64,000 nt of DNA. Source: Naganishia liquefaciens. Lineage: Eukaryota > Basidiomycota > Tremellomycetes > Filobasidiales > Filobasidiaceae. Positions 39,161-51,785 of this stretch are shown here, piece after piece (position 1 is the stretch's first letter; every line of letters begins with the position of its first letter). The stretch covers positions 371,174-435,173 of the forward strand of contig BLZA01000011.1 in assembly GCA_013423385.1 (NCBI GenBank), given 5' to 3'. The notes below the pieces were generated by a model. The model was given only the letters and a program-made list of their open reading frames with translations. It was not told the DNA's origin and did not search any database. The position numbers and the translations under genes are program-made.

Positions 39161-40665
39161 ATGGCAGCACCACTACCGCGCGGCTTGCATCACCTCGAGA
39201 GCACAGTCCCGCACAAATTCGTGTCGAGGTGAGCAGCATGGCCAGTCATCGGGCATTCTACCGCATGGTGATTCTCGTTTCTTCTTGGCAGGTATTCGCC
39301 GCGAGTACTTTCGAAAAAGTCGTTCGTCCAGCCCAAGGATAGAATCGCCCGCTGGAACATTCGTCCTGGAGACTATGTTCGATTGACAGTCGGCAAGCCG
39401 CAGGAGAAGTGGCTAAACGGAAAGGATGCAACCGAGGGTTGGAAAGTCCACAAAGTGACTGGAGTGGATATGGAACGGAACACAATCACCCTCGATGGGG
39501 TCACAGTGAGCCTGGAGGCTCGTTGCAATCGGGACACGCATTCTGATCCACTTCGTCCAGCGTAAACGATCCAACCGTATCCTTCCGCGCCCCGAAAACT
39601 ACGATACTCTTGCAGACGATGAAAAGAAGAATTACGACAATCAGAGTAACTTTTTGAACCTTTCTCGACCGGTCCATTACTCCAATGTTCAGCTTTGCGT
39701 GCATCAGCGGTCACAGGCAGATGGCGGAAGGTATGTTTTGCTGTTCTTGTCAGAGCATCCGGGCACCAGCTCACTGTTCTGCCGCTGTAGCGTTTTCGCC
39801 ACTCGCTTGGCCACGAGCAAGCCGGTATTTGATCAGCAGATACGCGCGTTCAGATACAATCGATTTGCGGTCAAACTAGATAACGGCTCAATGGACGCTT
39901 ATGAGGTTGATGAGGCACGTGGTCTCATGAGAGTTCCCTGGCCAGAGTTGAAGAAGAAGACTTTGGGTGCTGGTGAGTACACCTGATAGGGTGATCTCGG
40001 CAAGATGGGTTGACGAAAAATCCGCCCCTCCAGCTCAACCCGATGACACCGTGGCGGCGGACGTAACAACCTCAACAAGAAAAGTGCTACCGGTGGATAA
40101 GATCTGGCAAGATCCAGCACTGCTACCCCTACCGACCTCGGCCCGCGCCTCAAGCGCTACTTTGCCTCGTCAGATCTCGGATTCCTACATTGAACAAAGC
40201 GCCGCCTCATCCGTGCAGCCAACGGTGGACGCCTTCATGCCGCTCTACTTGACCGAGGAGCTCTCGCCACGATTCTCTCGCGCCAAAGCCACGAAGGGAT
40301 ACAATCTTCGCCGAGAAATACAAGCCATCGAGCGAGAGACCCATGCGAGGGTTTCTGTTTCCGAGTGGCGAGAACGAGGTGGTGACACAGGATTGGAAAG
40401 CGCCTTGGCTGCCGTCGGACTGGAAGGCGTCGCCATCAGGAGTCGTACGAGCAAGGAGGTTAGGGAAGCCGCAGAAAAGGAGTACGACGCTGCGCAACAT
40501 GAGCGTTCGAGGATCGCCCGAATGGCCAAGCGCGTGGGCGGTAAATTCGACGTCGCGAACGACAACTGGCGTGTACAGATCGACCCTGCGGTGGCGCGCA
40601 GGAAGGCGAAAAAGGCTCGACGAGCCGCCAACCGAGAGGAACGTTTGCGGGCGACCGCTTTGTAG
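39161..40665 (+). CDS. Mitochondrial large-subunit ribosomal protein uL24 (MRPL40-like)
   Basis: Mitochondrial ribosomal protein with a KOW motif. Exons 39161-39228, 39292-39505, 39561-39730, 39791-39972, 40034-40665; 421 residues. The KOW region is WNIRPGDYVRLTVGKPQEKW, followed by GWKVHKVTGVDMERNTITLD and the late family block RPVHYSNVQLCV. The extension after the core is long and charged, as in other fungal mitochondrial uL24 proteins, ending in a Lys/Arg-rich helix. The first residues are short and basic, fitting mitochondrial import, but no clear presequence is seen. Confidence 0.83.
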
Positions 40666-42321
40666 GCGATTTAGGTCACTGCTGGATCGGACAAGGGCCT
40701 ATGCCAAGCATGCTATATACATCGGCAATATATACCTGTTTGTCACACGGTTGTCGCCCTTCGAACGAAGGTCTTTTCCATATCATGAGCCCTACTATGC
40801 CTGCTTTTCTGCAAGAGTAGCGAGTGGGTCATTGGTAGATGTGGCTGTACAGATTTGCAAACATCGAGAAATCTCATCTAAACGACACCATCAGCGTGTG
40901 GACTTCGCTTCAATCCCCAGCTGAGTTGAGAACTACATCTGCAAACACGCTCGGAGAGAAGAGCTGTGCCAGAGGTTGTCCGCACACGCCATACTGAATC
41001 TTTCTACAGCAGCTCGCCGTCGCCAGATGTCATCAATATCAAAGAACTATACGGGCAAGCTGTTCGGCCATCTCGTTTCACGACTGTCGTACTGTATGTT
41101 TTCAATGAGCTTTAAGGAGGACATTCGACCTTCAGGGAGCCTTCCGAAATATCTTCATCTAGCAAGGCCTTTTCGTTGTCATACGGGCACATAGGAATTT
41201 CGGGTATAACAGCTGTATCAGCCTTCGCTCGTAAGACATCATTCAAGAGCCAGCTGAGTAGCCCCTCCCAGAGTCCTCTCAAATCCCTCTGGTAAACCGC
41301 CTGCAGGAGCTCGCTTCCAGCTTCTCCTTTCTGATCTTCCCTTCGAAATGGTTTCCTGAAGCTCCTGTAAGCTCACTGTAAGCTCTCCTGTACGGGTCTG
41401 GCGAGCTGCTGGCGGGACTATGGTGAGCTCTTTGGTGTAAACTATTGCTTCGTCGATTGCTTGGAAGAATCAGGTCACAAACGATGCACATAATCGCTCG
41501 CTTCGGTTCCAGGAGATTGTGCAGAGTAACAACAGCTGGCTGAACACCTGTACGGATTGACAGCTGGATTGACGAGCTGATTGAGGAGACAGTTGAGCAG
41601 ACTGCCAGCAACTCTAAGAGCCAAATTGACAGCCAGGCTGACCAACAAGAGTATTCAGACGCGGGGTAAGGCCATAGTCCAGCGGCTCAGCATTGTGAAG
41701 TAATTACCGGCGGCGGATTGGCTGAGTCCATGACCAACTGTCCTTGCCAGCTTCCTTGCCACATACTTGTTCAGGTCCTTTCAGCTGTCCTTTCTTTTGC
41801 AAAGTCGCCGTTCCCGCCGATGTCCGTGCGCGATCCTGGATTGCGGTTCGTCTTCTCAGCTTCCGCCACCGCTTCCGTCCCGAACAGGCTGTCATTCAGG
41901 CACTAACCGAGAGTGTATAACGTAATTGAATCATAACAGCTGGTATGACAGCTCTACGACACTGGACTGTACCGACATCTCGATTCACGATCATCCTGCT
42001 GATGATCTCACCTGATTTTCGGCTCCCGCCGCGATCCAAGACAGCAGCAATCTCTACAGCCCTAATCGGAAAATTCGTGCTGGAGTATGATAGCTGGTAT
42101 AAGAATATTTCGAACGGTACCAAGGGGTAGTGGCGCCACGGCACATACATAGTAGAGCGTCTTCATTGTCATACGCTTGACCTTCAGAGTCCTCACGATT
42201 CACCTTACACGCACTATTTGCCTATACCGTATCTGTGTCAGTAAGTAAATCGGCTTTCTCTCCGAGATACGGGATTCTCCTTACATCGTTTTCCCGCCTG
42301 CAGATTCTATTTCTATTCGAC
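40666..42321. other. Gene-poor region, possible decayed sequence
   Basis: About 1.65 kb with only short frames on both strands. A 36-codon stretch near 41570-41670 (rich in Asp, Glu, Gln, Ser) reads like a coding scrap but has no recognisable family. No terminal repeats, target-site duplications or transposase-like motifs were found by eye. Confidence 0.4.
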
Positions 42322-44663
42322 ATGTCGGACACCAACGGACACTATAGGGCGCCGGATACTACATACCCCCTTGGCGATAAGGATAAGGATCCCGCCGTTG
42401 TTGACGAAAAGGCCGCACAGCAGGGCTTTGCGCATGACGGCCTTATTCCCCCTCCGGACTCGTATGATCCTTACTCGGCTCAGCCCGCTGCGCATCGAGG
42501 TGTCGGCGCTCTGTTCAGGGGCGAGCTGGGATCTGAAGTCTCCACTCCGTTTGAGAGGAAGGCTGCCCTTATCAATAGGTGAGTCGACGATAAAATTTGC
42601 CTTGCTCAAGGTGTTTCAGTCGCATCTTCGAGCCCTAGCTGAATGCCGAGATGTCTTCCTGTGTAGAGAGCTCGACAAGATGGGCTTCGGACGATATCAA
42701 TTGGCAATCTGGTTCCTGTGCGGGTGAGCCTACACGTCTTTGCTCTTAGGCGACCAGTGTCTAAAGGGGCCGTTTACATAGCTTCGGGTACTTCCTGGAT
42801 CTGATGTGGGCACAAGCTGTCGGTTTGATTGCCACTCCCATCTAGTGAGTTCTCGACACCGAGTTGCCTGTTGAAATTGAGTTGATGTTGGCGCAATAGC
42901 CAAGAAATGAACGTGAATCTCACCACCGAAAGTGGTCTCATCTTCACTGCCATGAGTGCAGGCAAGTCGTGCCAGTAAAAGTCGCAAATGGGTACTGACG
43001 TGCATCGATATGCAGGTCTGACTGCTGGCGCGTTCTTCTTTGGTCTCTTGGTCGATATTATCGGTCGAAAATGGGCATTCAACCTGACCTGCCTGATTAC
43101 TTGCGTCTTCGGTACGCTGATCGTAAGTTCTCCGCAGTTGCAGGTAGATTCTGTCGCTCAAGTCATATCGCAGGCTGCCCCTGTTTACAATTACGATGCC
43201 ATCTGTGCCATGGCGGCGCTTACCGGGTTCGGTCTCGGCGGGCAGATCCCAATTGACGCAACCATCACCCTCGAATTTCTGCCGCAGAGTAAGCGATATC
43301 TCCTCGCTCTGTTATCACTGTGGCAACCTGTGGGTGTTGTGGTCGCCTGTGCCATTGCCTACGGTTTCGTACCCAAGTATAGGTGCAACACGGACTTGGA
43401 CTCTTGCATGATTACTGGTCCCGGAGAAGCCTGTTGCTCAACAAGCAGCAACATGGGTTGGCGATACCTCATGATCACCTTGGGCGGCATCACCCTTTCT
43501 GTCTTCTTCTTGCGATTCTTCATCTTCAATTTCAGAGAATCACCCAAGTTCCTGCTCGGGAAAGGCAAGGAACAGCAAGCAATCGACGTTTTGCACTCCA
43601 TCGCCAAGTTCAATCGAGCGCCTCCTCCGACCCTTACCATTGAGGATTTTCAGGCTATCGATCAAGAAATGAGCGTGGTATCTGTTCCTGAATCCGTCAC
43701 ACCACTGAATACACCGCTGAAGACAAGGCAACTTATCAAGAATGTCATCATGGACGGTATCCGAAAGCTTCGACATCTTAAGGGCCTTTTCCAGACCCCA
43801 TTAATGGCATTCACCACCGTTATTGTTTGGATTGCGTATATGGGTGACTTCTGGAGTGAGCACTCTCCAAAGATCGCTCACCAGCGCAATATTGACTTGT
43901 CAACTGTTAGGTTTCAATATCGCTGGTTCTTACCTCCCCATCATTCTCAACAACCGGAACGTTTCATCGGGGGTGAGCATCGATAATCCCCATACAAAGT
44001 AAAAATCGCTGAATCCCAAGCAGCAAAACAGCGTCTATGACACGTACGAGCAATACATCATTATCTATGCACCTGGTATCATCGGTTGTGTCATCGCTAT
44101 GCTGGCGATCCAGTTGCCTGTTTTGGGACGAAAGGTGAGTCTCCTTATCGATTGAGCTGATTTTGTTGCTCATCCCGGACCTTCAATTTCAGTGGTCCCT
44201 TGTGCTCTCCGCGGCTCTACAAGGTCTTTCCATGGCAATGTATACGCAAGTCCGATCTACAGCTGGTTATGTTGGACTGAACGCGCTCGGTAAGTACGAA
44301 CCCCTGTGTTTTCGGCACGCGATATCTAAGACCTCTTTTTCGTAGAATATATTATGCAGAGTTTCTTCAACGCTGTCCTATATGCCACGACGCCTGAAAT
44401 GTTCCCGGCCTACGTGCGAGGGTCCGCTTGCGGTCTTGCCTCGACGCTCGGTCGATTATCCGGTGTAAGTCTCAGACCCAGTCGCGTTTTTCTTTCGCTC
44501 AGTCGTGAAACGTGCTTTTCAGATCGTGGCCCCCTTCGCCGCTCAAAAATACGTTGCCAACGAGTCGGCCGGCGTGCTCTGGCTCGCTACTGGTGGCATC
44601 TGGGTTGCTATGGTCGCCCTCATCTTTTTGCCCATCGAGACCAGGAATCGACAGGCCTATTAA
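42322..44663 (+). CDS. Major facilitator superfamily transporter (SVOP/sugar-porter-like)
   Basis: Twelve-helix membrane transporter, substrate unknown. Exons 42322-42578, 42667-42723, 42782-42844, 42900-42961, 43016-43855, 43911-43972, 44024-44134, 44193-44289, 44346-44464, 44523-44663 give 602 residues. After a disordered start of about 85 residues, DKMGFGRYQLAIWFLCGFGY opens helix 1. The MFS signature G-x3-D-x2-G-R is present as FGLLVDIIGRKW. A Cys-rich loop (CNTDLDSCMITGPGEACC) lies between helices, and NFRESPKFLL follows helix 6. Intron 42962-43015 is GC-AG (CAG|GCAAGT). At 44024 the acceptor CAG|CAA is needed for frame, ten bases before a second AG. Confidence 0.88.
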
Positions 44664-44956
44664 ATCCGCGAACTCGATGACTAGGCCGATGCATCAGTAT
44701 ATTTTCCTACCATATTCCTATCAGCGCTGGACCTTACTGTAAAGCGGTGGTCTAGGTAGAGATCCAATGTAAATCGTACTCAAGGGCTAATCATTATCAC
44801 TATAACGTTATCATTATTGATGTAATGTATTTGTAACCTGCTTCGCCTTCACCGACATGTCTCCCTTTCTGCACACCTTGAACGGGACAACCAAAGGCCT
44901 ATATACAGAGTTCGGAAGATACAGCGTAAAGGCGTACATTGAAATCTCAGTGATGT

Positions 44957-47185
44957 TTACCGCTCATACAAGCGGCCCCATAAATGACACTTTCCCGATG
45001 CATTCGCGCCGACAACGACACCCGGAATGTTCGGATGGGTCGCTGTGACGGCGGGAACGGCGGTCAGACTGAGCAAGCATGAAATGATTCAGCAGTAACA
45101 CACGAGAGAAAGCAAGCGACTTACGAGGGGTGTGCAAGGTCTGCAACCAATGCGCCCGTCAAACCCGAGTATACACTCACGCGCTTCTTCATATTACCGA
45201 TCTGCCAGAATCTCAGTACGGACAACACCACTGTTTGCTTGCAGCAGACTTACTGTAAAGTGCGGCGGCAAATCCGTGTTCTGAGACCATTGGGCCTTGA
45301 AAATGGTAACATATCGGCCCGTCTGGCAGTTATGTCGGATTTTGAGTGCAGGGCCGAATGGCTGCTGCATTGGAGCATCCTGCTTGAAGAGATTTGGTTT
45401 CGCATCGAATACTGGTAAGAACTTTCAGCTATCTGCTATTTTCAACATAGAGGCGTCAACTTGCCTCGAATTCTATCATCGTAGCAGGTCGTCAATATTC
45501 GTCGTCCGGCTGAGTCCCAGTAAGCCGCGCTGCAGCTCTTATCGTGTGGCGACTCGGTTCGCAAGAGGCCCGCGTGCTTCTTTGTCTGCATCGCAGGGCA
45601 GACATGTTCATTCCAGTCGGAGACGTTTGTCGGGTATATCGAGGAGTCGTGATCCGATGTTCCAGTGGCGGTTGGGAAAGGCTCTGAGGGTATGGGATGA
45701 AGGTGTCGGGTATCCCATATTCTGAAGCCGTGTCAGCAGGTTGGCAAGGAGATATCTGGAGGACCTTACCTCATTGTGCGATCATTGCTGGCGGTACATA
45801 TCAGTGCCGGATTCTTTGCTATTTGGATATCAGAAGGACAGGCGGTATTCAGGCTCATTGACTGACGATTAATTCCGACCCCGCCAATCTTGGTATTCGT
45901 GTTCTGTCCAGAAATCACCCATCGTCTTCTGCCCCATTGCTTTGCGTCCTCCCGTATGTCGATGTGATTCAGTCCACCGAGGGAGTCAACGGCCCAAATT
46001 TCCTTGCCCGAGGGGGAGATATCAAAGTGATTGATAAGGGCATCCGGATCGGGCAATGCATAGATGGCGGAGGATACTCCCGTCAGCAGCGAGATAGTCC
46101 GAATGGAGCAGTCATAGGCTGATGAGAAGAGCTGAATGGTTACGGCGTCAGTACCACAAAGTCGGCAAGCGAGAAAGCGCTCACAGTATCGCCCTTCATC
46201 GGATCCATCTTCAGACAGCTGATTGCACTCCGCTGATGCACCTGCATCCGCCAGACTTTACCTGACCCACTCCGCCAATCACGGACAATCGCCGCCTTGT
46301 CATCATCCTCAACCTCCCGTTTGACACCCGGCCCTTCGACTTCGTCTGCTTCCTCGTCCCGCGCATTGGCATCCCACACTCCGACGATTCCTCGCTTGTC
46401 ACCGCTAAACACGAGCACGCGTTCCGGATCCGGATGAATCGTCATCGAATAGATCCGCTCGGTATTTGGCTTTCCCGTGCGAAGAAAGGTAGACGGCTGA
46501 TAGGCGTTCCAGAGAAGCATGTCTGCCTCTTTGGCAACGTCTTGTGTCGGATATGGGTCAGGGTCGGATTCTTGCAGTGAGCTGATCGGTTTGGGATGTG
46601 GGCGGGAAGCGACCATTGCCAAGAATGACGTCTCATGCAGCAGATGAGCATGAACCTGAACAATGCAGTGCGTCTCACTCACAAGTTCTTCGCCAGTCCG
46701 CTCGTTATCCGCATTCCATTCCTCCTCCGTAACGAGTTCATCCACCGTCATTACCGCTTTCCTGACCCTCCTCTCCGCATGTCTCCGCTCTTCGAATTCC
46801 TTCTTCTCTCTCTCCGCTCTTTCTGCCAGATGGGCAAGCCCTTCCTCCGAGTCGGCCTTGAGTCCCATCAATCGCGTCGACCGTCTCGTCGACACGCTCG
46901 ATGTCGCGGACGCTGCATCGTCCGCCTCGGAAAGTTTAGAGCGCTTTGACGTGCGCGTTTGAGGCGCTTTCCGCTTGGAGGCTGTTGGCTTGTCACCGTT
47001 TGCTGTAGAAGAACCCCGACTTCGTGGAGCGGGTGAGGAGGCGGCAAAGTGGTCGAGACCGAGCTGGGCCAACAGTGCCGCGTTCTCGGCAATGACGCGC
47101 TGGCGCTCTTTTTCGCTGCGGGAAAGTGGTCAAGGGGGCGAATGGATCGATGAGAGCATACTGACTATTCGTTCTCTTCAGCCAT
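44957..47185 (-). CDS. CMR1: DNA damage-binding WD40 protein CMR1 (WDR76-like)
   Basis: WD40 beta-propeller protein of chromatin, linked in yeast to DNA replication stress. Exons 47185-47166, 47115-46185 (may contain a 51-nt intron), 46131-45770, 45721-45465, 45411-45254, 45201-45125, 45068-44957; 638 residues if exon 2 is read through, 621 if spliced. Starts with a basic helical region ending in NAALLAQLGLDHF, as in Cmr1, then Lys/Arg-rich nuclear sequence. Propeller marks: GDKRGIVGVWDA, SAYDCSIRTI, TASNDRTMRIWDTRHL, TCYDDRIRVFDAKPNL, IRHNCQTGRYVTIFKA. Intron 45412-45464 is GC-AG (GAG|GCAAGT). Confidence 0.88.
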
Positions 47186-47402
47186 GAGACGAATAAGGGG
47201 TATTGAAATGGATGGAAACAGTCAAACCACAAGATCCAAGAGGAAACGGAAATATGCCTTCCGGTCCTGAAGCTCGGTCCGCGCGACTTCGATCGATCCG
47301 TCGCGTCGCGTTACTTGGTAATGTGTCATTTTATAGTCATTTCATCCTTTCGTGTGACATGCACACTACGCCCTATATCTTTTCTGTCTTCCCCTACGTC
47401 GT

Positions 47403-48393
47403 CTATATCTTGCCCCTCAACAAGTTCGCAATCATCTCCCTTGCCGTGATTCGCGCAGTAGTGTAGAATGAACCAAAGTCAAGCGTTGAGAAAACAGTAT
47501 CGGCAAAGCCGAAGGGCAGCATCGGGGGGATCCATCCTGCATCATGGGAAGGTGTTTTAGAAAAGCTGAAGACGGGGTGGACAGAATTACTCACCGACGG
47601 CGTATTCGAGTGCCCAGCACTCGTCAGCAAAGCGGTACTGCTTGACTTTACCTCGCTCGAGATGATGGACCGATCCGGCCGGGTAGATCTATTTCGCGTG
47701 GTATCAGACGAGGTCCCCCCCTCTACGACCTCCCAACAGAAAGGCTCACCTCGGGCTCAAGGGCACCTGCTTCGTAGGCGCGTTGCTCGCCCTTCAAGAT
47801 GTGGAAGTAATCGTCGGCCGTGTGACGTCCGGTATGTCCTTCGGTACCGATTGCAGAGCCGAAGATGATCAAGTATCTGTCCTCGCCTCCTTAGTCTTCC
47901 TCAACAACGCATTGAAGGATTCTCTCAACTCACTCTGTAATACTCGCATGAATGATGAACATGCTGCCCATTGCGCCACCCGCATTGTTCCACATCCATT
48001 CATCTCTGTCCCGGAAATCTGTCTTGACACGCGTATTCGGATACCGTTCCGCAATCCTGTCAATTACCTCAGCAACGAGCGCTGTAGTGTCGCCTGTGGC
48101 ATTGGAGGCGTGGTGCTGCTCGAGCGAAGTCGTCACAATTTGGGCCAATGTTGGCGGGTCAAAGTGGTAGAAGCTAGGCTGTATAGGTGTCAGAATGCGC
48201 AGATGAATATGGCGTGACGCGTCTCAGAACTCACGCCGATGCTCTCGAGCCAGAGACAGAGGGCGACGATAACGGCTAGGAAGATGCCGAAGCCGGGCAG
48301 CGAGAACCAGCGAGACCAGCGGGAAGGATGCGGTGGTTTTGCGTGAGCCGTCGGAGCGATCCTTGTTCGGCGGGGGGTTCGGCTGACGACCAT
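47403..48393 (-). CDS. ERG2: C-8 sterol isomerase
   Basis: Delta8-delta7 sterol isomerase of ergosterol synthesis; ER membrane; sigma-1 receptor family. Exons 48393-48235, 48178-47934, 47876-47750, 47688-47595, 47536-47403; 252 residues. A basic start is followed by one membrane helix ([18 protein letters not shown]), then [49 protein letters not shown] and [17 protein letters not shown], all family blocks. CMR1 lies downstream on the same strand with 217 bp between the ERG2 stop and the CMR1 start. Confidence 0.95.
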
Positions 48394-48674
48394 TTTGCGC
48401 GAAGGAGCGACGCTCGAAGACGTGACGTTGTGTCTGCCTTCAGACTCGATGTCGCATCTGACGCTTTGTGCATATTGTCTAGTCTGCGTCGTACGAGCGA
48501 GGTCAGGTAACCAAAAAGTGGTTCGATCACAATCTAGAGCTTACCTAATTTCGAAGAGGGCAGCGTCCGTCCCGTTCGCGATTCGTCACTATTCGGCATG
48601 AACTGGTCAATCAGATGATTTACCGAAGGCTTTCACGGAGGATCTCATCACCATACACTTCAGTCTCGCCCATC

Positions 48675-49650
48675 ATGTCCACCAAATGGGTGCCGCTCGA
48701 AGCTGCGCCGGAAATATTCAATGCTGTACGTAATTGCCAGATAACCTGGAAACAACCTTAGCTGACCGCTTGCCTTCCAGTGGTCTCAACCCCTTGGCCT
48801 TCCATCTACACTCACTTTTAACGATCTCTTCTCCCTCGATCCTGAATTCCTCCAATTCACAACCCAGCCTGTGTTCGCTGTCCTTCTGCTCTTCCCAAGC
48901 AGAGGCAAACTTGGGGAAGCTAGGGCGAAGGAGCAAGAAGGGGGAAAGGGCGAGTTTAAGGATACATCGGACAGGAGCAAGAAGATTTGGTGGATCAAGC
49001 AGACGGTACGTATCGAACGCTTCGTCAGATCATTCATAAGTATCTCATGGACTCTTATCAGATCGGAAATGCATGCGGGAGCATAGGCCTCCTCCATTCC
49101 CTGCTCAATCTCCCGCGCGACGCCTCTTCACCGTACTCCCTTCCGCAAGACTCGCTTCTTGCGCAATTTTACAGCGATACCAGAGACATGACCGGCATAG
49201 AGCGTGCCAAGGCTCTCGACGAGGCGACGTTCTTTGAGGACGCGCACAAGCGCGTGGCGGAGAGTGGTCAGAGTTCGGTGCCGAGGACGGCTGAGGAGTT
49301 GGACGATGTGGACTTGCATTTTATCTCGTTCGTCGAGGGGACGGCGGAGGATGGGTGAGTAGGCTGAAAGGCGCTGATGGGCATTGTGCTAACCTCTTTT
49401 CGTTGTAGGACCAAACACGTCGTTGAGTTGGATGGATCCACGAGGAATGCACCTTTCGATCGAGGACCTTGCAAGTCGCTTCTACACGTAAGGGTCACTT
49501 TTCTTTCTCGGCTTGTCTTTGTAACTGACAAACATCGTCACATTGTCTTAGGATGTCGCTCGTATTGTTCAGGAAAAGTACATCGACCAAGCCGACGGCG
49601 ATCTCAACTTCAGCTTGATCACGTTGGGAGCCAAGCCCGACGAGGAGTAG
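48675..49650 (+). CDS. YUH1: Ubiquitin C-terminal hydrolase, UCH family (YUH1/UCHL-type)
   Basis: Small cysteine protease that frees ubiquitin or NEDD8 precursors and adducts. Exons 48675-48725, 48781-49005, 49062-49354, 49409-49487, 49552-49650; 248 residues, near the usual 230. Active-site parts: WVPLEAAPEIFN at the start, Cys in QTIGNACGSIGLLHSL, His in DLHFISFVE and Asp in LDGSTRNAP. Divergent from ERG2 with 281 bp between start codons. Confidence 0.94.
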
Positions 49651-49807
49651 GCAAGTGGATGTATGAATGACATCAAAGTTCACGATGAGTTGTAGCTACT
49701 TGACAATGTACGTGAACGACTGTATCCGACTATCGAATGTTCATGCTGTCCGATGCAGCACATCCGCTACCTGTAAGCGGCATTTGGCGCAAATCCTGAG
49801 ATCGACC

Positions 49808-51097
49808 TCAGCGACCACGGAAAGAACCATGGCGTCCTGACTCACTTGGCAACGTTTCCATCGGACGGGTTATCACTAGGCCCTTCAGATTTCCACTCTT
49901 CTGCGCCTGTTTACCGAATCCAAAGCTGCCAAATTTGACGCCTTGCACCTTACTGAACCGCTTGGTGCCACTCGGTTCTCCATGCGCCGTCTGACTCCCA
50001 GATGGCCGATCGACATCCGGTTCCGTATATGTCTGGCTCTTCTTTTCATCCTTGTGCAGAAGATTCTCCGTCGAAGAGTATGCTTGGCGGTCGCTCCCGG
50101 GTTGAGCAGGTGCAGGGTTCTTGTTTTTGCTCATGGCGGAGACAGCAACGTCGGCGAATGGTCGAAGCGTTTCAAACTTGTCGTTATAGGTCGTGTAGAT
50201 TTTGTGGGCTGCTTTCGTTTGCGGTGTCCTGGTCCTGGGTCAGCATCGGAAAGCGTGCGTTTGGGAAGATACCGACAGCTGAGCTACATTTTCCCAGGAA
50301 AACAAAGAGCGACGGGGTTTTGCAGAAGCACGGAAGACGAGTCCCTGCATGGATCGGGATCAATCGCGTGTGTGGTGTGATCTTTCCATACACCTACCAT
50401 GATCACGTTAAGACACCCGACGATGAAGCACAAAAACCCCGAAGCTTGTTCAAACCTCTGAACGTATTTGCTGAGGACAGTACTGGCAATCCAGCATTGG
50501 ACTACGCCGAGAATACCGAGACCATGAGAGGGCGATATCACAGGGATGTAATCGAGGTAGAACTGAGTGAGGCGCTTGACGGGGATGATTAGTTCGGTCG
50601 GAAGGAGTATGAATATGACGATGACTAAAGAGGGATGTCAGCGATGCTACTGTTGCGGAACTTGAATCTTACTGATGAAAGTGCGGTTGAGAATCGCCCA
50701 AAAGATTCCACCTGGTTGGTCTGGCACGGCTGGAAGGAACCATGAATCTCGAGAATTCTGATACAAGCCTTCACTTCGACTCACAGGTTAGTTCAAAGTA
50801 GTCGCAGTCCTCGTCAATGCTGAGATATGTAGTATTGGAAACAGCGTTCGGGAGTTCCGATTCCCTATAGGCCACTGCATCACTGAGTGTAGACAAAGCA
50901 GAATGAATCGGGCTTGTACGCCATCAGAGTATGAGCACTTACTTTGACGCTCCTACCATTTGACTGACCATGATCAGAATGAGCGCGACGATGCTCAGGA
51001 ATCGGACCACATTGAGGACGATGAAAGCGCTTGCCGAAACTTTCACTGCGGCGCTGGATTGTGGTACAAATCGTTTGTCCATGATAGATTTGAACAT
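49808..51097 (-). CDS. DUF7598-like membrane protein
   Basis: Membrane protein resembling the basidiomycete DUF7598 family; function unknown. Exons 51097-50943, 50882-50785, 50729-50673, 50624-50398, 50344-50277, 50228-49808; 341 residues. Four hydrophobic segments: VLNVVRFLSIVALILIMVSQ, FWAILNRTFIIIVIFILL, GILGVVQCWIASTVLS and FLCFIVGCLNVIMGLVF. Family-like marks: CDYFELTSVPDQPGGIFW, SHGLGILGVVQC and GLVFRASAKPRRS. The C-terminus is disordered and basic. Two starts are possible (51097, 51082) and the last acceptor could be 50229 or 50235, both in frame. The family name is recalled from sequence pattern. Confidence 0.7.
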
Positions 51098-51785
51098 CCG
51101 AGAGCGGGAGATCTGCAGGAGGGTTGTGCGCTCGGCTGCAGCGTGATAGATCGTTGGACATGGTCAGCCGGGAACGATGGAGCAATGAAGCGATCTGAGG
51201 TTATATATCTTTTGGCGACTCAAATCGACGTATTGTATCTATCACGAGAAAGGTCTGGGTGATATTCCACCTGTTCTTCGCTTTGTGAGCGTTTTGATGC
51301 ACCCATCAGAAATTGGCAGTTGTATTGTATCTATTGTTCTCCTTGCTCTGCGACGTTTCAGGTTGAGCCAGTTTGATCCGGCATTGTTCTCTAGCGCGAA
51401 TGCGATTCTCGCGATGTGATCACGACTGCTTCGCGCACATCTCGCAAGTGTTGATCACTTCGGTTGAGTCTTATCGTCTATCGATTTCATGTATAGAGCA
51501 TCTCAAATCTCGCATCTCGCCATCGACATCAGGACGAGCATGAGGGAAAGGCGCGGCGGCTTCTTGAGAGCCCGGGCATAGCCGAAAACGCAACGCGACG
51601 TGACGACAAAACCGCTTGCTCATTCATGCATTGCTCATGGGTTCATGCTCCACAATTTGCTCAGTCTTCAACTCTTCTCGCTTGACAATAACCTCTATCG
51701 GTAAAGAATCAATTCAATCCTGGGTATCCTGCTTCTGCTCCGAGCCATCTGGACGCACATCGAACCTTGATCAAACCGGATCCTT
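51098..51785. other. Divergent intergenic region, DUF7598-like/hydrolase
   Basis: About 690 bp between divergent starts; no gene or repeat recognised. Confidence 0.55.
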
